A stretch of 64,000 nucleotides of DNA from Acanthaster planci (GCF_001949145.1 NW_019091600.1:37694-101693), one strand, 5' to 3'. Shown: positions 47,602 through 57,419, counted from the stretch's first letter. Notes: generated by a model from the sequence alone, not told the origin. Numbers and translations are program-made.

Positions 47602-47739
47602 ATGTTGAATCACATAGAAACGCACACTTTTTATATGTCCAAAAACCCACAGGCGATTAAGTTGAAATACGTGATAATCGACAACACGACAGGCGACAAG
47701 GCCATTTCAGTCAAAAACATTTTGTTTGAAAAAGGTTAA
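47602..47739 (+). CDS. Small protein, element 2
   Basis: ATG at 47602 follows TATTATAAAAC directly. It encodes 45 residues (MLNHIETHTFYMSKNPQAIK, then LKYVIIDNTTGDKAISVKN) and ends TAA at 47739. The next ATG lies four bases further on. No family recognised. It could be the N-terminal piece of the following gene split by a frameshift. Confidence 0.35.
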   Translation: MLNHIETHTFYMSKNPQAIKLKYVIIDNTTGDKAISVKNILFEKG

Positions 47740-47742
47740 ACG

Positions 47743-48011
47743 ATGGAATCAGATAAACCTGCTTACATCTATTGTCCACAGTTGGATACCAACATTAATT
47801 TTACAACGGGCAGTCATTTGACTTATTACAAGTGATTTCGTCAAATAGATATTTCCGCAGTAATTTAGAAACGTCGAGAAAGCTACAACGCAGAAATACC
47901 GGCGAATTAACCTTCTATGACAGGTCCCAGACGGGAGGGCTTTTGCAAAACGAAAACGAAGGATTAATTATTGAACTAAACATTTTAAAACTAAACATTT
48001 TATTGAACTAA
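47743..48011 (+). pseudogene. Small protein, frameshifted, element 2
   Basis: It begins MESDKPAYIYCPQLDTNINF and after a shift near 47820 continues SNRYFRSNLETSRKLQRRNT, then GELTFYDRSQTGGLLQNENEG, ending at 48011. Composition fits the neighbouring element genes. No family recognised; a minor structural protein is conceivable from its position next to membrane proteins. Confidence 0.35.
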
Positions 48012-48051
48012 ACATTTGACCGCGCAATTATAACACGTATATTTTAAAAAG

Positions 48052-48580
48052 ATGACAACAAACGTCCAATCAAACGTGTACCCGGACTTGAGTGGGTATC
48101 AAGCCGAAGCAACTAAAGATTACCGCCTTAAAAAAATCGAAAAAATCTGCACACAAATCTTACGAGAACGCGACACCAGAGAAACTTCTCACAAAAAGAT
48201 CAAACGGGTATTAACCGCGCTAAATTACGTGGAATACGGGGTCGAAGCGGTAGGCGCCACGTCTGCTGCCATAGGCATCCCCGCTATTATAGGTGTTATT
48301 ATCGGGTCAGTGATGGAGGGCATGGCCAAAGGTGCATTTGGCGCTTACGCCATGGTGATATATGCCAGTTGGAGGTTGACTCACAAACTAAAAAGCACGA
48401 TCAAATTAGAATGCTTTGCGATTCCAAGCTAAAACCATTGAGGAATACGTCTCTCGCGCAATGGAAGTCGGTGATATTTCTCAAGAAGAATTTGTCTTAA
48501 TTTTGTCCGAACTTAGGAAATTTAACGAGTTGAAGGAAAAGATTCGGTCAAATTCCTTTATAAAACCGGTTTCTTTTTGA
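48052..48580 (+). pseudogene. Membrane protein with charged C-terminal helix, element 2
   Basis: ATG 48052. N-terminal charged helix (YRLKKIEKICTQILRERDT), then two hydrophobic stretches (VGATSAAIGIPAIIGVIIG and KGAFGAYAMVIYASW). Near 48390 a frameshift ends the first frame. The other frame continues IEEYVSRAMEVGDISQEEF, VLILSELRKFNELKEKIR and stops at 48580. I have the impression of similar proteins, with the ILSELxKxxxLKxxIR tail, in cnidarian and other aquatic animal genomes, but cannot verify this here. Function unknown. Confidence 0.5.
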
Positions 48581-48603
48581 ATCAGTTTATTATAAAGTAA
48601 AAG

Positions 48604-49644
48604 ATGGGAGCCAACTTTAGTCAATTATCAATCGTGGTCAATAAAGATTATTATTTTTCTGCCGTGTTTCCAAATTTAACCACGGCGTATAAGTTGCCAA
48701 AAGTCAAAACGGACGAAGCCGTTAACCGTTGGAAACCGACCCGATATCATTTTACCAAAACCAATTTAATGTCGCGGTCTATTGTGCAACGACGGCTTGT
48801 GGGGTAGGCTTTGACCTTTTATCTGATTCAAACTCGTACGTGTCTACACTGTTTAATTTCCACGTGTATTACACAGTGAGTAAAAATTTTACGACTGCGT
48901 GATGCTATGTCGACCAAAAAAAGTTGTTTAAACGAGGGACACCGTATCAAACGGGTTGGGAACCGTTTATTATTACGACGACGGCTATAGCCTATACAGG
49001 TGGCAAATAAAAACTACGACGCCCACAATTCACACGTAACAAACGGTAAATAGAGTAGAGTAACTTACAGACGTGGGAATCACAAAGGTGAACGAATCGA
49101 TTAGGGCATACGTGTACGCGTTACTAGGTGCCCAAGCACAAACGAAAACGAGCATAATGGCAAGTGGCACCGGTTAGACGCCCAATGGCAATTTATCACC
49201 ATAGTGGAATTTTTGATAAATTCGGAGCCCGACTTGGAGCAAAGTATAGACAAATTCCAAGATTCGTTGCAATACGAAAAAACGCCGTTGAATTTCCTAG
49301 TCGCACCGGGGTTGAACTTGGTACCGTCGGACATGGACTTGAGAATAGGAACGTTTGAGGGATGCAACAACAATTTGCAAATCGCGACAGCCAGAATGCA
49401 GACTGGTTACGTTCCGTGTTTAAATTCTCGTGTTAATTGTTCCTAGAAAATCGGATTTTGATGAAGAAGTTACAGAGGTGGACATACTCCGAAAATTTTA
49501 CCAAAGCCGGATCCTATATTACCACCAATAGTGCCTATCGAAAAGAAACCGTTGGAAATTCACAACGAAGAAAAATTGTCGTTAACGGTAGGAACGATTG
49601 CGGTCGCCGGACTTGGATTTATTTTGTTTAACTTATTAACTTAA
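48604..49644 (+). pseudogene. Probable N-myristoylated, C-terminally anchored membrane protein, element 2
   Basis: The start MGANFSQLSIV fits the N-myristoylation consensus (Gly2, Ser6). After the first frame ends at 48807, further pieces occur: a central region at 49201-49440 (EFLINSEPDLEQSIDKFQDS, then MQTGYVPCLN) and a C-terminal region at 49520-49644 with PIVPIEKKPLEIHNEEKL and a single membrane helix VGTIAVAGLGFILFNLL. About 345 codons in all. An N-terminal lipid plus a C-terminal helix is the layout of the L1R/F9L-type membrane proteins of large DNA viruses; I see no Cys pattern that proves it. Multiple frameshifts and stops are present. Confidence 0.4.
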
Positions 49645-49665
49645 AAGTAGAAGGCAAAAAACCCC

Positions 49666-49689
49666 CACTTTCTCAATTTCGAGAAAGTG
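49666..49689. terminator. Hairpin between convergent genes, element 2
   Basis: CACTTTCTC and GAGAAAGTG form a perfect 9-bp stem with a 6-base loop, followed on the plus strand by a run of nine T and preceded by an A run. It sits between a plus-strand gene ending at 49644 and a minus-strand gene ending at 49737, so it can serve both. Confidence 0.7.
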
Positions 49690-49736
49690 TTTTTTTTTAA
49701 ACCAAAATTAATCTGTTAAAACTATTATAAACCTAT

Positions 49737-50559
49737 TTACATCTTTTGAACATAGGTTAAGATTAAAACACCCACACCTATAAACAACGTCCACACGTGA
49801 TCTGCTATCCAACCGACCGCTTTACACGCCACGTTGAATATCCAACCTAATATACTACCAATCACTCCCGGCAATACCGCAAGCGCTTTCAGACCAAGAT
49901 TCTTCAAAACATTTGCCAAATTTTTCAATTGTTGTTTGATCCAATCGGTTATACCTCCTTTTGACGGTTGTGTTGGTGTTGGGCTAGCGCGGGTTTTGGT
50001 TCCAGCGTCATACATACCCACAGCTCTCACAGCGGCAACTACGCTTGAAATTATCGTACTGATGGCTAAACTAAAAGCTGTTAAAATACTGACGATCGTC
50101 AAGCCTTGTTCACGAAACAACGTTCTAATTTTCTTGCGCAATGTCACATCACCACAGTAATCGTTTCTTTGATGCGATTGATCTGACTGCGGATCCAATC
50201 AATGTTTCTGTTGATGACTTTGATGACTTCTAACCGACCACGTCTTTCGATTTGTAAATTATCCAACTGTTGTTGAATTTCCACACGTTCACCCGCTGAC
50301 GCCGCTTCTCCTCATTCACTCTTGACCTGTTGAATTTTTTTGTCCACCATGTCCAATTTACCCTAGTTAAAATCAGTTCTCCTTTAACCGTTTGTAATGA
50401 TTCGTCCAAGGCGATGAGCTCGCGATAGTTTAGCCCTTCAGTTTTCGCTTGTCGACTTTCTGTAAGCTCCTCTACGATATCGCTTACTCCGTCGGCTGCG
50501 CTAGGAAGTTTGATATTTTCAAGTTGAATTGTTTCTAACGCAGCTTGCGCTTTGCTCAT
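49737..50559 (-). pseudogene. Coiled-coil and multi-helix membrane protein, element 2
   Basis: The first frame (50559-50230) reads an N-terminal part with LPSAADGVSDIVEELTESRQ and YRELIALDESLQTVKGELIL. A frame change near 50230 leads into DWIRSQINRIKETI, then LRKKIRTLFREQGLTIVSIL, a Pro/Thr linker (TPTQPSKGGITDWIKQQL) and hydrophobic segments ALAVLPGVIGSILGW and WTLFIGVGVLILTY. About 270 residues. I have an impression of relatives with REQG and LPGIIGSI blocks in cnidarian genomes, unverified. Suggested, not shown, to be a virion membrane protein. Confidence 0.5.
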
Positions 50560-50763
50560 CTTTTATGAGTAATCCCCAAAGCCTAGTTCGTATCGAATAA
50601 ATTTTGATCCGCTATCATTTTCAGATTTTTTAGCGCAAGATGCTATTTTCTAAAGTGACACAAATTTTCTGGGGTTTCACGTGTCTGAAAGTAATACGGA
50701 TCAGTGAAAACCGACAATACAAACCCTCATATTTGTGAAATGTATTATCTCTTTCGGTTTTTG

Positions 50764-51096
50764 TTATATATTCAAAGTTTTCATAATTTGATCAGGATAT
50801 CCGATCGACCTGCACGTTTGAAAAAAATTATAGAAATTATCTACCACAGGATTGGTTCTAAACATTACTCCGCCTGTGACTAAGACATCTTCTTTGGGTC
50901 TAACCGAGCCTTCAATAAAAGTCGTTTCTTCGGTTAGACCCAAATCAGTGGTTGGATCAAAGCTATCGTCCCACGTTAATTCTTGTTCGGTTTGTCGGCC
51001 TTCTCGATTGGTTTGTCGTTCTTTTCAATCGGCTTGTTGTTCTTCTCGATTTTCCAAGCCACCCATTTCAATGTCATCAAATCCACCTTCTGCCAT
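50764..51096 (-). pseudogene. Small acidic protein, element 2
   Basis: A minus-strand frame from ATG 51096 (MAEGGFDDIEMGGLENREE) with one in-frame TGA after QQAD, then WDDSFDPTTDLGLTEETTF, DVLVTGGVMFR and a C-terminal helix ending KTLNI at 50764. About 110 codons. Acidic N-terminus, no membrane segment. The plus-strand frame over it is a shadow. Function unknown. Confidence 0.45.
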
Positions 51097-51146
51097 GGTT
51101 ACTTTAAAATAAACCGATTTGCAAACCTACTTTTTAAACCTAGTTT

Positions 51147-51396
51147 TTAACCCATGGGCAAGCTTGTCGGTGGGACACCCTGCGACACTAGCCAGCCCTG
51201 CGTGGCCAATGCACCTGAGGACAGCGCAGTCAATTTGACCATGTCTTCTACCGACAATTTATTTAGATCCGGCGGGTTTAATTTTAAGTAATTTATTACT
51301 AAGCATGGCATATCCCATGGAAATTGCTGAAACTACTGCGTCGTGATATACCATATTGGCAATTCTGTTTACATCTATCGATTTAGCGTTACTCAT
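51147..51396 (-). pseudogene. Small membrane-associated protein, element 2
   Basis: ATG 51396 after TATATAATAA. It reads MSNAKSIDVNRIANMVYHDA, VVSAISMGYAMLSNKLLKI, then one base over PDLNKLSVEDMVKLTALSSG and ALATQGWLVSQGVPP, stop at 51147. About 82 residues with two mildly hydrophobic helices. One frameshift, at about 51277, lies in an A/T-rich run. I recall similar small proteins in other invertebrate genomes but cannot confirm it. Confidence 0.45.
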
Positions 51397-51481
51397 TTAT
51401 TATATACAGATTTCTAAATTACATTTCCAAATTATTCCATGTCCAAAATTTCTGTCTCGGAAGCTATTGGTGTTTGAGAAG

Positions 51482-51839
51482 TTAAACTGGTGGAACTTTT
51501 ACCTGCGATTTCTTTTTCAAAAACAAAAATAATGTGATTCCTCCAATCACTAAACTGCCTATGATCCAATTTCTGTTTTCTGAAATGGATTTATAGATTT
51601 TACTTTCGGATTTTTCTGCTTCCGTTGTTGTTTCATTCTCTTTGATATGTTCTGCCAGTTGTTTACCTTGTTCGACTCGTTCAGGATTTTTAATTTTGGT
51701 TAAAGTCGGGACTGAACTCTTGACCGGACTCGGTGCTGGTGTCGGTGTTGGCGTTGATACTTGTAACCGTGTAAAACGTCAAGTTGATTGCGATAATTAA
51801 TTGAACAACGAGTTGAAGGTATTCTGTCATTGGTATCAT
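51482..51839 (-). pseudogene. Small single-pass membrane protein with Pro/Thr stalk, element 2
   Basis: It begins MIPMTEYLQLVVQLIIAINL at 51839. A frame change at about 51740 leads to STPTPTPAPSPVKSSVP, NPERVEQGKQLAEHIKE, an acidic stretch (ETTTEAEKSESK) and a C-terminal membrane helix NWIIGSLVIGGITLFLFL followed by KKKS. About 118 residues. The layout, a stalk then a helix with a basic stop-transfer, fits a type I or tail-anchored envelope protein. Confidence 0.45.
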
Positions 51840-51858
51840 TTAATTAAACAAAATAAAA

Positions 51859-51900
51859 ATTTGCTTTAACTGAGCTGCAATTAGCCCGGTTAAAGCAAAT
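51859..51900. terminator. 12-bp perfect hairpin at the end of the HNH gene, element 2
   Basis: ATTTGCTTTAAC (51859-51870) and GTTAAAGCAAAT (51889-51900) form a perfect 12-bp stem with an 18-base loop. It lies 27 bases beyond the minus-strand stop at 51927 and before the next minus-strand start at 51839. Confidence 0.7.
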
Positions 51901-51926
51901 TCAAACAAATTATAACTACCTATTAA

Positions 51927-52302
51927 TTACTTACAAATCGTTGATTCGTCAATCATATTGCATTTCTTCATGTTATTACATTTCAGGCAACAAAGTACAC
52001 AATTCCACTTTATGTGGCCGATCGACGTGTCTAACCGTTCAATCGTGGCTTGGTCAGCCTTGCGCTCAATGAACTGTAATTTAACCAAACAGTCGTTGTA
52101 GTCTCTCGTCGATCAATTCTTGTAGAAAGTCTCAGTGGTTTAATTTATCGGCATTGTAAAAATTATTGTTTTTATCCTATTGATTGCATTTTTATTGCAT
52201 CGCTACAAAGTGTACAATCGTATTTCTGCCTCCCATGAGGACATTTGCAGGTTGTAAATTGTTGAGGATTTTGAACTGACGGATCTTTAAACAAGATCAA
52301 AA
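51927..52302 (-). pseudogene. HNH-type endonuclease of giant-virus type, degenerate, element 2
   Basis: Minus-strand pieces in three frames. First a C-x-HG-x7-C-x2-C zinc motif (CKCPHGRQKYDCTLCSDAIK), then LNHxDFLQELIDERLQRL, then LVKLQFIERKADQATIERLD, TSIGHIKWNCVLCCLKCN, stop at 51927. The ATIERLDxxxGHxxxNCVxxCxxCN pattern is that of HNH/recombination-endonuclease-like proteins that I associate with large DNA viruses, where the CxHGR zinc motif also occurs. Such enzymes cut DNA; the role here could be resolution or homing. The copy is broken by frameshifts and has no clear start. Confidence 0.5.
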
Positions 52303-52309
52303 TCCCTTA

Positions 52310-53032
52310 CAGGCACTTAATCTTCTGATCTATGCTAATGTTCCACAGCGTGTCCGATTTATAAACGGTCTGTTTCTTCCACGAGTGAATCCGATCGAAT
52401 AAATAATAAACGAGCCCCTTGTGCTTTTGCCGCAAAATTTCTGCCAAATCGCAATTAGTTACGACTTCGTATTCCAACGTTAAATCTGAAATCGAATACT
52501 CTGCAGACGTGTCTGTATTTTTGACCACCTTGTCGTGATTATTAAATGTCAACTGATAAGCAGTACGTCTAACGCAATCGCGTATCGGTTCTTTTACGCA
52601 TCGGCGATGGCCTTGTCTTTGCCTTCGTTTGCCGCTGCACTGGCATCTGCTGCTCCCAAATGCAACTTTGCCACGTTTTCGCATTCCAAGCCGAAATAAG
52701 TCATATTTTTAGCCTGCATCGCGGTAACTGACAATTTTGTTGCCCTGTAAAGTGATGTTAAGTTCCGAAATTAAGTTCCCTTCCAGGTTGTTGTAAACTG
52801 TTAGATTGTCGTCAGATGCCCCGTCTAACTCAAGTTTAAACGCCAATTTCGCGGTACCCGACACTACCACGTCATCTACCCCCAATGCGGGGAATTTGAC
52901 ATTTAGTGTATGACCGGCAGTGATTGTACTGGGGTTATGCGTGCTGGTGACTTTGCGTTGTTCACTCTTGACAGCCCGAGGAACTTTTAGCCTTCGACTC
53001 GAGTTTGATTTCTTTGTATACTGATAAGCCAT
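52310..53032 (-). pseudogene. Major capsid protein, internally deleted, element 2
   Basis: ATG 53032 follows TATTATAAAAC. N-terminal part: MAYQYTKKSNSSRRLKVPRA, HTLNVKFPALG, LDGASDDN, LQGNKIVSYRDA; then frames change. A middle piece equivalent to NRYAI appears near 52580, then the C-terminal part SISDLTLEYEVVTNCDLAEI and GLVYYLFDRIHSW. The order matches the element 1 capsid gene and the general pattern of double jelly-roll capsid proteins. About 235 codons remain, well short of the usual 500 or more, so a central deletion has occurred in addition to frameshifts. Confidence 0.6.
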
Positions 53033-53049
53033 GTTTTATAATAGACTAC

Positions 53050-55730
53050 TTTATATTTAAAGTATATTAAATTATTTTAAAATCACAAACAGCGCGATCA
53101 GTGATACACCCGCTGCAAAAATAAATATTCATATCTATCCCGGTTGTGAAACGTTTCGTGTCTCATTTCGCCAAGTACGTTTTGTATCTCTAAAAGCACG
53201 TCATAGTTATGATCAATATCGGCATGGCGTGGGTAATCGAGCGTAACTTCAAATATGTAACCGGTTGGCCCGTATGGATCTAATTCTAAACATTCATCGT
53301 GGGTGTACCGTTTGAGGTTTTTCTTCCATTTAACTTTACCACCGGTTACGGCTGACTCATTGCCCAGCCATATAAGTTATTCTTGTCCAAATCTATTATG
53401 TAACTCGACAGCTTACTCTGATCGTAATCAGGCAGATATTTATTATTCGTTTTGGCGTAACATCTAGCTCCAACACTCGAAATGCCGCCGCGTCGAGCGC
53501 ACTCGAAAAATAAATGCTTGTCAATGTCTAATAGCAACTCGAGCTCGACTTGAGAATATTTCAGTAACGCGTGCCGGGCTAGCGTCGGTTCCGTATAATA
53601 ATTGGCCAGGTCCAACCCGTAATTTTTACGGCACACTTGGCGGAAATTTTCAAACACGCAGGCGAGTAACAACGCGTCCGTTTTAACGTAAATGTTGTGA
53701 TCCCCGCCCAAATTTTTGCAATTGAACTTGCTAAAAATTTCCTGCGCGTGGTGATATTCTTCTAGTGATATATCTTCACCTTTCAACGAGCTATAAATTT
53801 TTCAAACGAATCCATATATTTGTACGGGTAAATGCCCTTTTGTAACAGCAATTCGGTATTTTGTGGAAACTGCTTTCGAAGTAATTTTAACACCGTTAGC
53901 GGACAGGCGTTAACTAATGCGTCCGACGAGGTCCCCAAGATATTAAACGAATCTAGAAATTTTAATTGGCCCACCGAAAAGAAATGTATTTTCCGAATTT
54001 TTAGGGATGCAATGCAGTTTTGTCGGGTGTACTTGCCGATATACCTTCCATTATCAAATGTGCGTCATAATTTTCCAAGTTGTGTAAAAACACGGGATTT
54101 CCGTTTGGTACGGATAACTGGCAAATGCATAAATGATGCGCCGGACCGCGATACTTACCGGTAACGTGGCAAATATCGCGAAATTTATTAATCGGTTTCT
54201 TGCATTTCATACATTTGTATTCGAAGTAACCGCGCGAGTTTTCTGTTTGGTTAATCGCTTACTCGTCGTTTTGGGTTCCTTTGGCCTTGGGCAATGGCAT
54301 CGGTTATACTGGGTAGGCCAAATCGGTTTCTCGCATATCCAACAGGTATCGTTGGCTTCGTGCTGTTTGAATAATTCTAAATTCCATTCCATCCTTTTTG
54401 GGATTGCAAATATTTTGTTAATTTCCTGTTTGTCTGCCAACAGCAAATTAATGAACGATTTTGCCGCGTTGCGCCCTCTGTAAGTTACCCGTTTTGAGCA
54501 AACGCCGTCGCATCGTTTGATGCAATACAAATACCCCGAAGCGATATGTCGATGCGTTTTAACGGCGTTGCCGTCGGTAAGCGGCATCGGTTCTAAGGGC
54601 ATCGGTTCTAAGATCGACTCAAAATCGGAAGAAATGACAAACGGCGGTTTATTTTTGTAGTCTCTCAATTTAAATTTTAATATGTTATATTCACACGACA
54701 AAATGACTTTAGTAATCGGGACGTCTATTCCTAGGCGGTCTCCTTTGTGAAAAATACATTGACATTTTCGACATCGATAAATTCGGCCGTTGTGATTATT
54801 GATTACGTTTGAAATGACTCTCGACATGTTTTTTAATCTAGCAATAATGTTGTATGTGTCCATTGTCGAATAGTAGTTGGTCTACACGTCTGTCTGTCGA
54901 AAAGTTTTTAGATAAATACAAAGTAGGAAACGTGCCTTTGTTTCGGTCGTAGCCGTATAAATTAATCGATAGGTTATTTTGCAATTCAGTTTTGGGAATT
55001 TGATTCTTTGGAGTGGGGAAATCTATCCCGGTGAAATCTAATTCGTTCGTGTTATATGTCGTTATTCTTTCTCGATGTATTTTGTAATCCTTATTTTTCT
55101 TGATTGCACGTTTGACTTTGTCTGAATATAACCCCAAGGCAGCGCATATTGCCCAATTGCTGTTTTTACTCTTCTAATGCATTTTTAACAGGTTAACATT
55201 TGCTACTTTTGATAAAAAGGTAGATTTCTCAGTGACAAAATCTTTCTGTTCCAGTCGTTTCTTTTACTACCCGTTTGTAAACAATAAGCCCCTACTTCCT
55301 TCAATTCATTCAATGCCAATTTTTCAATATCTTTCTTGTGCGTAATGAAAAATTGAACTGCATCGTCATTAAAAAACCGCGGAATTAATTCCCAATTTCG
55401 GTAGTTGCCTTGGAATCGCTTTACGTTGCGTACGTCTAATTTTCGAAATAATTTCGGATTGATAAAATCTTAAATCGCGGTGATTAAAACCCTTTTTAAA
55501 ATTTGACCTGGCCGTCCAGTAGCAATCAGATGTAAATTGTTGTCATCAGCCAATTTGAGTAACTCGTCGATCAATTTACGAGGTAAATTTTGAAACTGCT
55601 TTGAGTAATTTTTCACCACTTGTATCAATTCATTGCGTTTGTACAGTAACAGAGGCTGCCGTGGTTGCGGTAAAGTGATATTATGGGCGATGATATATTT
55701 CATTAAGAACTTTTTTCCCATAAATTATAT
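53050..55730 (-). pseudogene. Protein-primed family B DNA polymerase, N-terminal two thirds, element 2
   Basis: Minus strand, at least six frame breaks. In order: a helical DNA-binding-like region (55721-55470), FQGNYRNWELIPRFF (about 55400), a Cys4-like motif CRKCQCIF (about 54765), exonuclease motif I in SSDFESILEP (about 54630), a second Cys cluster (CWICEKP), exonuclease motif II in FLHNLENYDAHLI (about 54060), YPYKYMDSFEKF (about 53810), LANYYTEPTLARHALLK, ARRGGISSVGARCYAK and the palm motif A region DLDKNNLYGWAM (about 53370), then PTGYIFEVTLDYP (about 53250). Motif C (Tyr-x-Asp) is absent: the gene ends abruptly just before the capsid gene, which indicates a deletion. Confidence 0.85.
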
Positions 55731-55964
55731 CCGCGGAGATTATGCTTATATTGTAATCCGTTTGGTTTGGAGTTTTGATTCGATGTCATTATTTAGTTAT
55801 AACTTCCATTATATACCATTCAAAAAAATTCTTCATTTTTATCCGCCGTTTTTCCGCGACAAATTTAGTGGCAAAAGTTGGATCCATTTGACTTTTAGAG
55901 AAACATTAGGAAATTTTTTCATAATTTTCGGTTAACCGATAATTCGTTTTTCGCTTTCGTTTTG

Positions 55965-56432
55965 TAACCACTCCTGCGGGTGTCAAATAATCATTCAATT
56001 TTTTAAAAGCGCTCTTGCAGGTGTCAAATAATCAGTCAATTTTTTAAAACGCTCCTGCAAGTGTCAAATAATTATTCAATTTTTAAAAAAAACGCTCCTG
56101 TGGGTGTCAAATAATCATTCATTTTAGTGACGGTAGTAGTAGGGGTAGGAGAAAACGGGAAAGAAACGAAAACCTTCCTATACCTACCAAACCCCTGTTT
56201 AGTGATCCGAAAACCGGGGACGGCAAAATTGAATGTTGTCCTTAAAATCCGGGTGGTTTTCTGATGTTTTAAGGGTGTAAATGTAACGACTTTTTAAATT
56301 TTTGAAAAAGGGTCGGGTATAAGAGGGTTTTTCAATGTTGCCGGGTTCGAGTTTTTGATTTTTGAAAAAAGGGGTCGGGTAGGTAGGCCTATAGGAGGGT
56401 TTTCGTTTTGGTCCCGTTTTCTCCTACCCCTA
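55965..56432 (-). repeat. Right terminal inverted repeat of element 2
   Basis: Mirror of the left end. Four units of about 43 bp with GTGTCAAATAATCATTCA and CGCTCCTGC (55971-56124), then the foldback unit from TAGTGACGGTAGTAGTAGG (about 56127) to CCCGTTTTCTCCTACCCCTA (56432). By eye the similarity to the left end is roughly nine bases in ten, with length differences, so the element is not young. Confidence 0.85.
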
Positions 56433-57310
56433 CAACTCTATACCTACATCTGGGCTACAGCCATCTTGAGTCCCATCACTATAAACAACTGGACCACGAC
56501 ATTACCCCACAAACCATAGCAATGGTTCATAATCTACCAATAGAAATGAGAAACAACCAACATATCGACAATGATACTCTAAACTACCTCCATCCACACA
56601 AATAAAAGTGTGAATGCCCAACCATATACTTTCTCTCGAAAATACACAAACCTCCACCACCAGGAGAACCATTTGTGGGCCGACCAATCATAAGCGGCTG
56701 CACCAGCCGAACAGCAAAAATAGCAGAGTTCATCGACTACTTCCTTCTCCCCATAGCCACCGCACAACCTACGTATGTCCAAGACACATCAGACATACTA
56801 CACAAACTTGAAGGGAGAAAATTCCAACAAAACAGCCTAATTACCAGCATAGATTTTTTTCCATGTACACAAACGTTTGACAAAACGAAGCAATCCAATG
56901 TGTATGTAACGCCTTTACAACACCAACCACAAATACTCGATCACAAAACCACAAACCGACTACATCCACAAATTCCTGGAGCTCATTCTCAGCCGCAGTT
57001 GTTTCCGATTCGGAAGCAAACACTTTCTCCAGAAAATCGGTTGCTCAATGGGATCCACATAGAGCCCAGAAATATGCGATATCACAATGCACTACCTCAA
57101 AAACAGAGTAACAGAGGAGGTGCCCAACCGTCCTCACCTGGTGGCGTTACAGAGACGATATACTAGTCATATACAACGGAACCCTGAGTTTCAAAACCTT
57201 GTCGCTGACATGAACAAGATGCACCCCACACTAAAATTTAATTATGAAGCATCAGAATCTTCCATCAACTACCTTGAATAAACCATCTTCAAAGGACCAT
57301 CGGCCAAATT
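56433..57310 (+). mobile_element. Penelope-like retroelement, 3' part (continuation after element 2)
   Basis: The reverse transcriptase core resumes: FLSKIHKPPPPGEPFVGRPI, ISGCTSRTAKIAEFIDYFL, VQDTSDILHKLEG, ITSIDF at the motif A position, then in other frames a FLELILSRNCF region, GCSMGSPSSPEICD, and a C-terminal part to ESSINYLE. These are the usual fingers and palm landmarks of Penelope-like elements. Motif A lacks the expected Tyr-Thr-Asn, frames shift several times, and no GIY-YIG domain follows, so it is a dead 3'-truncated copy. Confidence 0.75.
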
Positions 57311-57419
57311 CTGTTAACCACCCGCATGGTGTTTCCTACAAAGATGTAATCGCCCTAATTTGAGATTGACTGAGTCATGACTAGGGTGAGAAAAGTTATT
57401 TTGTATTTTTAACGCAAAT

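Larger units (their letters stand above)
44556..56432. mobile_element. Element 2: virus-like Polinton relative with TFIIB/TFIIS-like genes
   Basis: About 11.9 kb with inverted ends starting TAGGGGTAGGAGAAAACGGG on both sides. Two divergent blocks meet in the middle. Plus strand: Cys-rich, acidic-tailed, TFIIB-like, TFIIS-like, small proteins and membrane proteins. Minus strand: polymerase N-terminal part, capsid, HNH-type nuclease and four small membrane or unknown proteins. It shares polymerase, capsid, Cys-rich and acidic-tailed genes with element 1, in reverse orientation. Integrase and polymerase C-terminus are missing. Almost every gene has at least one stop or frameshift. It split a Penelope-like gene. 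I see no clear target duplication. Confidence 0.85.
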
